From Thiobacillus sp. 0-1251 (GTDB lineage: Bacteria > Pseudomonadota > Gammaproteobacteria > Burkholderiales > Thiobacillaceae), in assembly GCA_001899305.1 (NCBI GenBank), contig MKWL01000023.1, positions 100,332 to 164,331 on the forward strand: a stretch of DNA of 64,000 nt. Direction: 5' to 3'. Each line of letters starts with the position of its first letter. The stretch's first letter is position 1. A model generated the notes under the pieces. The model did not search any database. It saw only the letters and a list, made by a program, of their open reading frames with translations, and had not been told where the DNA came from. Shown here piece by piece: positions 35,110-42,174 of this stretch. The position numbers and the translations under genes were made by a program.

Positions 35110-35640
35110 ATGAAGACATTCCTGATTCAGGCAAGCGCGCTGGTGTTGTGCGTGGCGGCCGCATCGGCGCTCGCCGCGCCCGGCACGGTGTTGCGCAACG
35201 ACAAGCTCTATAGCCAGCCGAGCGCATCGTCCAAAGTGGCGGCGAGCGTGCCCAAAGGTGCCAGCGTCAACATACTTTCCAAGCAGGGCGGCTGGTTGCG
35301 CGTGACCTCGGGCAAGTCGACCGGCTGGATCCGGCTGCTGTCGGTACGGGCCGGGGCAGGCGGCCTGGGTGGCGCCGGGCTGGGCGACGTGGTGGGCGCG
35401 GCCACGACACGATCCGATCCCAGCCGTGTGGTGGCTGTGGCGGGCCTGCGCGGCCTGAATGACGAAGATCTGAAACAGGCCAAGTTCAATGGCGAAGAAC
35501 TGGCCCGACTGAACACCTGGCAGGCAACCCCTGCACAGGCCCGCAGTTTTGCAGCCGAGTCCGGGTTGACGACGGCCAATGTGGCGGCCTTGCCTGTGCC
35601 CCAGTCAGCCAAGCCATCCTCGCCATGGGAGACCAACTGA
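35110..35640 (+). CDS. Exported bacterial SH3-domain protein
   Basis: 176-aa exported protein: signal MKTFLIQASALVLCVAAASALAA (cleavage after ALAA). An SH3b domain follows (about 25-75: PGTVLRNDKLYSQPSASSKV, VPKGASVNILSKQGGWLRVT, TGWIRLLSV). The Gly-rich linker leads to a second part (RVVAVAGLRGLNDEDLKQAK ... LARLNTWQATPAQARSFAAE), a pattern seen in proteins encoded next to M48 proteases. Its stop overlaps the protease start by one base. Confidence 0.88.
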   Translation: MKTFLIQASALVLCVAAASALAAPGTVLRNDKLYSQPSASSKVAASVPKGASVNILSKQGGWLRVTSGKSTGWIRLLSVRAGAGGLGGAGLGDVVGAATTRSDPSRVVAVAGLRGLNDEDLKQAKFNGEELARLNTWQATPAQARSFAAESGLTTANVAALPVPQSAKPSSPWETN

Positions 35641-36572
35641 TGAAATTCAAATGGATGGTTCTGGCCATTGCCCTGGTGTCGTTCAGCGGGGTGGCATCGG
35701 CGTTGGATTTCGGCAAGCTGCTGGAAGAGCGCATCAACCAGGAGCTGAACAAGGACAAGAAAACGCAACCGGCACAGACGTCACCCGCACCTGATGCCTC
35801 GCAAAATACCACTGCGTCTTCGCCGCCGGCCAAACAAAAAATTGATGCCCAGCAACTGGGGTTTGCACTGTTCGGCGATTACTCGCCAGAAGAAGAAACG
35901 CGCATCGGCAAGCAGATCGCGGGCAACCTTCTCGGCGCCGTGCCGCTGGTGCGCGACGACAAGCTCCAGCGCTACGTCAACCTGGTCGGAAACTGGGTGG
36001 CGCTGCAGAGCGGCCGCAAGGATGTCACCTGGCATTTCGGCGTGCTCGATACCGAGGACATCAACGCATTCGCTGCACCTGGCGGCTACATCTTCGTGAC
36101 CAAGGGCCTCTACCAGCGCCTGAACAACGAAGCCGAGCTGGCCGGGGTGCTGGCGCATGAAATCGCGCACGTCACCCTGAAACATCACCTCAAGGTGCTC
36201 AAGCAATCCAGCCTGATCGGTGCACTGGGCCAGGCGGCCAGCAACAAGGTGAAGGACAGCGACCAGGTGGTGCAGAACCTGATCGGCAACGGCGCAGAAA
36301 TCATGGCGCGCGGGCTCGACAAGAATGCCGAATTCGAGGCCGATCGTGTCGGCATCGTGTTTGCGGCGCGCGCCGGCTACGACCCCTGGGGTCTGCCCGA
36401 GGTATTGCAGGATCTGGCCGGGCTGCCGGCCAAGGACAGCCGGACCAGCCTGCTGTACAAGACCCACCCGCATCCGGCCGATCGCCTGGCTGAACTGGGC
36501 GAGGCCGTCGGCAGCCGCCTCGATGCCGTGCATGGCAAGGACCTGCCCGGCCGCTTCTACCATCTTCGGTGA
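35640..36572 (+). CDS. Secreted M48-family zinc metalloprotease
   Basis: 310-aa periplasmic metalloprotease (BepA/HtpX-like superfamily M48). Signal peptide ~1-21 (WMVLAIALVSFSGVASA). Zinc site HEIAH (173-177, AHEIAHVTLKHHLK) with the third ligand Glu in EFEADRVG near residue 238. The C-terminal part ends KTHPHPADRLAELG, common in M48 proteins. Likely acts in envelope quality control. The start ATG overlaps the stop of the SH3 gene; its 3' end overlaps the cyclase by 4 bp (GTGA). Confidence 0.92.
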   Translation: MKFKWMVLAIALVSFSGVASALDFGKLLEERINQELNKDKKTQPAQTSPAPDASQNTTASSPPAKQKIDAQQLGFALFGDYSPEEETRIGKQIAGNLLGAVPLVRDDKLQRYVNLVGNWVALQSGRKDVTWHFGVLDTEDINAFAAPGGYIFVTKGLYQRLNNEAELAGVLAHEIAHVTLKHHLKVLKQSSLIGALGQAASNKVKDSDQVVQNLIGNGAEIMARGLDKNAEFEADRVGIVFAARAGYDPWGLPEVLQDLAGLPAKDSRTSLLYKTHPHPADRLAELGEAVGSRLDAVHGKDLPGRFYHLR

Positions 36573-38785
36573 AGCGCGTTTCGTCCCGGCTGGCGCAGGC
36601 AGGCCTGTCTGCGCTGTTTGTCCTGCTGATCGCGGCCCATGTTGCCGGGCTGATCCATATCACGCCCATGCAGCGTGCCGAGGCCTGGCTGTATGACGTC
36701 TGGCTGAAGCGCACCGCGCCGCTGGGCCAGGACGACCGCGTGGCCATCCTCGACATCGACGAAGCCAGCCTGAAAAGCGTGGGACGCTGGCCGTGGAGTC
36801 GCGACACCATGACCCGGCTGGTCGCGCAACTGTTCGACCGCTACGGCGTGGCGGCAGTGGGCTTCGACGTCGTGTTCGCCGAACCGGACCACAGTTCGGG
36901 ACTCGATACCCTCAAACGGCTGGCGCAGCATGACCTGGCGGGCAGTCGCGATTTTCAGAATGCGCTCGAGCACCTCGCGCCCCGGCTCGATTACGACGCC
37001 CGTTTTGCCCAGGCGCTCGCCGAACGTCCGGTTTCGCTGGGCTATTACTTCATCCCGGCGGGCTACGGCAACGCCCGCACCGGCACGTTGCCGCCATCGT
37101 CCCTGCGGGGCACGGCGTTCGATCCGCTGCACCCGGGTATGCCGTCGCCTACAGGTTATGGCGCGAACCTGGCGGCATTCCAGCAAGCGGCACCGGCTGC
37201 CGGATTCTTCAACATGCGGGCCGACACCGATGGCACGGCGCGCCAGATGAACCTGGTCACCCCGTTCGACGCCGGCTATTACCTGGCGCTGTCGGCGTCC
37301 ACCCTGCGGGTGGCGTTCGGCGGCGATCCTGTGACTGCCGGCGTCGAGCAAAGCAGTCTGCTCGGCAGGTCATACCGTACGCCGTGGCTCGAAGTGGGCG
37401 GCATTCGCATCCCCTTGAGTGCCGACGGCACCGTTTATGTGCCGTATCGCGCCGGTTCGCCGTTCCCCTACATTTCGGCGGCACAGGTACTGGCGGGCAA
37501 GGTGGTGCCGGCACAACTGGAAAACCGCATCGTGCTGGTGGGATCGACTGCGCCAGGGTTGACCGATCTGCGCGTGACGCCATTCTCCAATACCTTCCCG
37601 GGCGTCGAGATTCACGCTCACCTGATTGCCGGGATGCTCGACGGCACCACCCGCAGCATGCCCGCGTGGGCCGACGACGCGCGTCTGCTCGCCGTGTTGT
37701 TGCTGGGCGCGTTGCTGACGGGTGTATTGCTGCGCTTCGGCCCGGTGGTCGGTCTGATGGCGAGCCTGGCGCTGCTGGGATTGCTGCTGGCAGCCTATGC
37801 GGCCGCCTGGTCGCGTTTCTGGGTGGTGCCGATGGCGGCGCCGATGCTGACGGTATTGGGTCTGTACGCGCTCAACACCGCATACGGATTTTTTGCGGCG
37901 ACGCGCAGCAAGCGTCAGATCACCAAACTCTTCGGCCAGTACGTGCCGCCCGAACTCGCCGACGAGATGAGCCAGGATCCGGCCCACTACACGATGGAAG
38001 GACAGTCGCGCGAGATGACGGTGCTGTTCTCCGATATCCGCGGCTTCACCAACTTCTCCGAGAAACTGCCGCCGGCCGAACTGGCCGAAGTGCTGAATGC
38101 CTATCTGTCGACCATGACGCGCATCGTCCAGCAGCACCGGGGTACCATCGACAAATACATCGGTGACGCCATCATGGCGTTCTGGAACGCACCGGTGGAC
38201 TTGGGCGATCATGCCAGCCGTGCCGTACAGACTGCGCTCGACATGCAGGCTGCGCTGTCGCAACTGAATCAGGAATTCGCCGCGCGTGGCTGGCCCGAAG
38301 TGAAGATCGGTGTCGGCGTCAACACCGGTCGCATGAGCGTCGGCAACATGGGCTCGGAATTCCGCATGTCCTACACGGTGATGGGCGATGCGGTCAACCT
38401 CGGCTCGCGTCTCGAGGGCATCACCAAGCAGTATGGCGTCGGCATCCTGGTCACGCAGACGACGGTCGAGGCCGATCCGGAGCACGTCTTCATGAAAGTC
38501 GACGACGTGCGCGTCAAGGGCAAGGAAACCCCGGTGGCGATATACGAACCGTTGGGTGGCAAGGCCGGCCTCGACGAGTCGGTACGTCAGGGCGCAGCCG
38601 ATTTCGAGCTTGCTTTTGCGCGTTATCAGTCACAGGATTGGGAGGCGGCCGAATCGGCACTACGCGCGCTCAATGCCCGCACGCCGCGTACGCTGTACGA
38701 TATCTATCTCGAACGCATCGCGCATTTCCGCGAAACGCCGCCGCCCGCCGACTGGGACGGCGTGTTCGTCTACACGACAAAGTGA
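36569..38785 (+). CDS. CHASE2-domain adenylate cyclase (class III)
   Basis: 738-aa membrane protein. One N-terminal helix (9-30), a CHASE2 sensor in the periplasm (~40-345; DRVAILDIDEASLKSVGRWPW), three closely spaced helices (~360-440), then a class III cyclase domain (~475-640). Metal-binding Asp residues are in LFSDIRGFTNF and YIGDAIMAFW; DKYIGDA supplies the adenine-specific Lys and YTVMGDAVNLGSRLEG the matching Asp and Arg. It should make cAMP from ATP. GTG start. A predicted cAMP phosphodiesterase gene starts 2 bp after the stop. Confidence 0.92.
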   Translation: MKRVSSRLAQAGLSALFVLLIAAHVAGLIHITPMQRAEAWLYDVWLKRTAPLGQDDRVAILDIDEASLKSVGRWPWSRDTMTRLVAQLFDRYGVAAVGFDVVFAEPDHSSGLDTLKRLAQHDLAGSRDFQNALEHLAPRLDYDARFAQALAERPVSLGYYFIPAGYGNARTGTLPPSSLRGTAFDPLHPGMPSPTGYGANLAAFQQAAPAAGFFNMRADTDGTARQMNLVTPFDAGYYLALSASTLRVAFGGDPVTAGVEQSSLLGRSYRTPWLEVGGIRIPLSADGTVYVPYRAGSPFPYISAAQVLAGKVVPAQLENRIVLVGSTAPGLTDLRVTPFSNTFPGVEIHAHLIAGMLDGTTRSMPAWADDARLLAVLLLGALLTGVLLRFGPVVGLMASLALLGLLLAAYAAAWSRFWVVPMAAPMLTVLGLYALNTAYGFFAATRSKRQITKLFGQYVPPELADEMSQDPAHYTMEGQSREMTVLFSDIRGFTNFSEKLPPAELAEVLNAYLSTMTRIVQQHRGTIDKYIGDAIMAFWNAPVDLGDHASRAVQTALDMQAALSQLNQEFAARGWPEVKIGVGVNTGRMSVGNMGSEFRMSYTVMGDAVNLGSRLEGITKQYGVGILVTQTTVEADPEHVFMKVDDVRVKGKETPVAIYEPLGGKAGLDESVRQGAADFELAFARYQSQDWEAAESALRALNARTPRTLYDIYLERIAHFRETPPPADWDGVFVYTTK

Positions 38786-38787
38786 CC

Positions 38788-39555
38788 ATGAAACTTACCG
38801 TATTGGGTTGCAGCGGCGGCATCGGCAGTGGGCGTCATACCACGTGCCTCATGGTCGACGACGATGTGCTGATCGATGCCGGCAGCGGGCTCACCACGCT
38901 CGACTTCGAGCAACTGGTGAAGATCGACCACGTGTTCCTCACCCATGCGCATCTCGATCACGTGTTGGGGCTGCCGCTGCTGCTCGACAGCGTCGGCGAT
39001 CTGCGCGGTACGCCGGTGACGGTGCATGCGCTACCCGAGGTGCTGGAGGTACTGTCCACCCATCTCTTCAATTGGCAGCTGTGGCCGGATTTCCGCAAGA
39101 TTCCGAGCGAGGAGGCGCCCTGGCTACGCTTCGCGCCGCTCGGCCTGGGCGAGGCGTTCATCCTGAGGGGGCGCACATTCCGCCCGTTGCCGGTCAACCA
39201 TGTGGTGCCGGCATGCGGCCTGCATGTGGCCACGGCATCCGGCAGCCTGGTGTTCAGTGGCGACACCACCCACAGCGCTCCCTTCGTCGCCGCGCTCAAC
39301 GCCATTCCCGACCTGCGCCACCTCATCATCGAAACCTCGTTCGAAAACGAACTGGTCGAGATCGCCAAGGCGTCGAAGCATCACTGGCCGGATTCGCTGG
39401 CGGCGGAGTTGAATGGGCTCAGCGCGCGGCCAGAGGTGTGGATCACGCATCTGAAGCCGGGCAATGAGTCGGCGATCATGAATGAACTACGCGAGGCAGC
39501 ACCCGGCTGGGGCGTGGAGGCTTTGCTGCAGGGGCAGGCGATCGTACTAGAATGA
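38788..39555 (+). CDS. Class II cyclic-nucleotide phosphodiesterase (MBL fold)
   Basis: 255-aa cytoplasmic metallo-beta-lactamase-fold protein. The metal motif reads FLTHAHLDHVLGLPLLLDS, which fits the class II cAMP phosphodiesterase signature (HxHLDHxxGL...S); LVFSGDTTHSAPF and ITHLKPGNE supply the later ligands. It is 2 bp downstream of the adenylate cyclase and is therefore predicted to degrade cAMP made by its neighbour. Hydrolysis of another cyclic nucleotide or phosphodiester cannot be excluded. Confidence 0.85.
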   Translation: MKLTVLGCSGGIGSGRHTTCLMVDDDVLIDAGSGLTTLDFEQLVKIDHVFLTHAHLDHVLGLPLLLDSVGDLRGTPVTVHALPEVLEVLSTHLFNWQLWPDFRKIPSEEAPWLRFAPLGLGEAFILRGRTFRPLPVNHVVPACGLHVATASGSLVFSGDTTHSAPFVAALNAIPDLRHLIIETSFENELVEIAKASKHHWPDSLAAELNGLSARPEVWITHLKPGNESAIMNELREAAPGWGVEALLQGQAIVLE

Positions 39556-39562
39556 CCGTTGG

Positions 39563-40156
39563 CTAGCACCCGTGCGAGGTGCGTTTACGTCCGAGCAGTA
39601 TCAATATCGGAAGCAGCGTTACAACCAACCATGACGTTGCGGGCTCGGGCACAGTAAGAATGATTGAGCCCGGCCCTCGGATGGGGATATTGCCCATAGA
39701 CGGCAGATACGGCGCATCAGGTGTGAGGGTTATAGAGCCGAGCAGCGATACGGTATTAGCACTCAGCGAAAGGGTGCCCGCCCAGATTGAACCTGAGACA
39801 AGGATCTTCCCTGGTGTTTCCAGCGCAAGTTGGATTCCGCTGGCGTCGACCATTCCAGCGATCAGGATGTCTCCCAGCGAGAGCAGGGTCACGTTCCGCG
39901 TTTGCGGATCGAAGCGGAGCGTGATGCCGGCGCCGAGGTCGATTGCGGAGAAATCGAAGATGCCATCGGCACGGTAGGGCAGGGTGTAGTCAGCGGCAGG
40001 TGCAAGCGGGCCGTCTGCGCCCGTAATGGGTGTGACCACTGCTGGAGGGGGTGTAAACGGGTCATTCGCACCTGAAATACTGATGGTCGAGGCAGCCGAA
40101 GGGAAAGCTGCGCTCAGTGCGAGCATCAGCGTCAGGGCATGAATCCATTTGCACAC
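39563..40156 (-). CDS. PEP-CTERM sorting-domain protein
   Basis: 197-aa exported protein. A signal peptide (MCKWIHALTLMLALSAAFPSAAS) is at the start and a PEP-CTERM tail at the end: VPEP, hydrophobic helix SWLVVTLLPILILL, then GRKRTSHGC. In exosortase-containing bacteria this tail directs processing at the membrane and release. The body is short, beta-rich and Thr/Ser/Ile-rich (ITLRFDPQTRNVTLLSLGDI), with no catalytic motif. No exosortase is in the window, so the sorting system must lie elsewhere. Function unknown. Confidence 0.8.
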   Translation of the reverse strand: MCKWIHALTLMLALSAAFPSAASTISISGANDPFTPPPAVVTPITGADGPLAPAADYTLPYRADGIFDFSAIDLGAGITLRFDPQTRNVTLLSLGDILIAGMVDASGIQLALETPGKILVSGSIWAGTLSLSANTVSLLGSITLTPDAPYLPSMGNIPIRGPGSIILTVPEPATSWLVVTLLPILILLGRKRTSHGC

Positions 40157-40267
40157 GGCCGTTTCTCCTCAGGTAAGCCTAGCGAGCTTAGCGATGAGGT
40201 CTTGACACGGTGATGTGTGGGTTATGGTCCGTTTGGGCCAGGGGATACGGGGCCACATCGCCCCCCG

Positions 40268-41302
40268 TCAGGGCGCAAAGCCCGCCAATTCCGCCTCGAA
40301 TTCCGTCGCGCTCAAGTTTTCAAACGTTTCACGACTGAACAGCGTGACCGCACCGGCCATTTCGCTCCAGCCGTAACCGCGGCTATCCGCACACAGTTTG
40401 TCGCTGTCCTGCGGCACGCGGGCGATGAGATGCAAGCAGTTCTTGCTGTAGATCAGGTTGTAGGGGATGTTGCGCGCATGCAGGCGATCGATCTCGAGCC
40501 AGGCGTCGGCGGGCTCGGTGAAACGCTGGCACGGAAGTGGATAGGGTTCGCTGCCGCCGTTGTGGGCAAAACACGGATACTTCACCGGCAAGGGATTCGG
40601 CTGCACGAAGCTTTGGAAGTGCAGATGGTTGACCGAGGCGCCGGCGCCGGTACTGTTATAGGCGAGGGAAAGGCCGTGCGCGCCGGCATGGGCGCAGAGA
40701 TGCCAGGCCCAGCCGTGCAGTTCGGGGGTGAGGAACTGCGGCAGTTCGCGCTGGGGATCGGGCACCAGCAGGCCATGCAGCCGGGCGAAGGGGAATTTGT
40801 TGTACAGCAGGCGTGCCGGCTTGGCGGCGAGTTTGCCTTCCCACAGGATTTCCCTGGCGAGAAAGGATTTGTTGAAATGAAAGCCCGCGGGGTCGAAGGG
40901 GCGCAGCAGGCTGTCGAATTTCGTTCCGCTGATGCGGGGCGGGCGCAAGGCGCGGATGGGGTTGAAGAACAGGTGCCACGGTCCGGCGCTGCGGCTTTCC
41001 ATCGTTTTCAGGTGGTCGAAGCCGATGGCGAGGAGCTTGAGGAAAACCAGCACATCATCCTCCGGATCGGCCAATTTCCTGCCGTCGCGAAGGGTGTCGG
41101 TGAGGGCCGCTGCGAGTTCCGCATGACGTGCCGACAGTGCAGGCGCGAGCCGTGTCCACAGCTTCGGATCGTAGGCGGCGTTGGCAAGGACGAGGATGTA
41201 GACGCCCAGGCCGCGATGGTTTTCCAGCATGGCGGCGAGTCCGTCGGCGAAATTCCGCTCCAGCACGGGGAGCGAGATGAACGGGGAGAAAAGCGTAGGC
41301 AT
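40268..41302 (-). CDS. HIT-like (HxHxQ) nucleotidyl-transferase/phosphorylase-fold protein
   Basis: 344-aa cytoplasmic protein. The catalytic motif of the HIT/GalT superfamily is visible as SVNHLHFQSF near residue 225, preceded by a LHGLLVPDPQRELPQFL segment similar to the N-lobe of Ap4A phosphorylase-like enzymes, and FNPIRALRPPRISG. This fits DUF4922-type proteins or a GDP-sugar/dinucleotide phosphorylase-like enzyme; the actual substrate is not known. ATG at 41302 is chosen; an in-frame start at 41416 would overlap the neighbouring gene. Confidence 0.6.
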   Translation of the reverse strand: MPTLFSPFISLPVLERNFADGLAAMLENHRGLGVYILVLANAAYDPKLWTRLAPALSARHAELAAALTDTLRDGRKLADPEDDVLVFLKLLAIGFDHLKTMESRSAGPWHLFFNPIRALRPPRISGTKFDSLLRPFDPAGFHFNKSFLAREILWEGKLAAKPARLLYNKFPFARLHGLLVPDPQRELPQFLTPELHGWAWHLCAHAGAHGLSLAYNSTGAGASVNHLHFQSFVQPNPLPVKYPCFAHNGGSEPYPLPCQRFTEPADAWLEIDRLHARNIPYNLIYSKNCLHLIARVPQDSDKLCADSRGYGWSEMAGAVTLFSRETFENLSATEFEAELAGFAP

Positions 41303-41390
41303 GCGGTTAGGGGCCGGAAACGAATCCCGTATGGTGCCATCCGGCTGCGATAGCGGGCATTCAGATTTTTTTGCTGGCAGCGCCCGGCGT

Positions 41391-42122
41391 TTATAGCGCG
41401 CCGTCGGCGCCGGCACGCATCACGCTATCCAGTTTCTCGCGGATGTCCATCGCGCCCTTGCGCAATTCCGGCGTGATGCCCGCCTGCTTGCCGGCCTGGT
41501 CGAGCCAGGTCACGTCCCAGTCCAATGTCAGTACCCAGATGTTCTTGTCGGCATCCTCCATCACCGCGATGCGACAGGGTAGGAACACGACGACTTCCGG
41601 GATGACCTTGAGCAGGTCGCGGCCGACGGCGATGTCGCAGAAGCTGAATACTTCGACGCGTGGCGCCTTGTCGTCGTGCAGCATGGCCCTGAATTCCTTC
41701 CATATCAGGTTCTTGCCGACGAACTTGAGGTTCAGCTGATTGGCGCGCAGCATCATCGATTCGACCACCTGATCGAACGACACGCCAGGCTTGGCCTTGT
41801 ACTTGAGGGCGAAATAGTTCATCGCCTCGCGCGCGTCCATCTGCATCAGATGGGACATCATGGGCATGGCCGTCTGCAGCCAGCGTGCCTTTTCCTCTGG
41901 CGTCAGGATGCGGTTCATCTGGTAATCGCGGTAGGGTGGCGGCGGTGCCTGCTGCATCAGCATCGGGCCGTAGGGCGTCGACGTGACGTCGATCCAGCTT
42001 TGTTCGGGCGCAGCGGGTGCGGCTGGCGCTACGGTCGGTGGGGGCGTGGCCGCAGGGGGTTCGGCGGCGATTGCAGACAGGCTGCAAAGGCAGGCGAGTA
42101 GGAGGGGAAGCGAGCGCATCAT
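41391..42122 (-). CDS. Secreted DUF302-domain protein
   Basis: 243-aa exported protein: signal MMRSLPLLLACLCSLSAIAA, a proline/alanine linker, then a DUF302 domain (SFDQVVESMMLRANQLNLKF, RVEVFSFCDIAVGRDLLKV, VVFLPCRIAVMEDADKNIWV). DUF302 is a small ferredoxin-like fold found in many Proteobacteria and sometimes linked to sulfur or metal chemistry; function not established. Two Cys (FCDIA and PCRIA) may form a disulfide in the periplasm. It starts 52 bp after the kinase gene, on the same strand. Confidence 0.85.
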   Translation of the reverse strand: MMRSLPLLLACLCSLSAIAAEPPAATPPPTVAPAAPAAPEQSWIDVTSTPYGPMLMQQAPPPPYRDYQMNRILTPEEKARWLQTAMPMMSHLMQMDAREAMNYFALKYKAKPGVSFDQVVESMMLRANQLNLKFVGKNLIWKEFRAMLHDDKAPRVEVFSFCDIAVGRDLLKVIPEVVVFLPCRIAVMEDADKNIWVLTLDWDVTWLDQAGKQAGITPELRKGAMDIREKLDSVMRAGADGAL

Positions 42123-42174
42123 GACGTGTCTCCTGGACGGCTAGGTTTTTATCCTACGCGCCGCAGGGCGTGCG

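Noticed and set aside
42123-42174. Terminator between the hybrid kinase and DUF302 genes
   Set aside because: The small inverted repeat has a bulge and its T-run is on the wrong side for minus-strand transcription.
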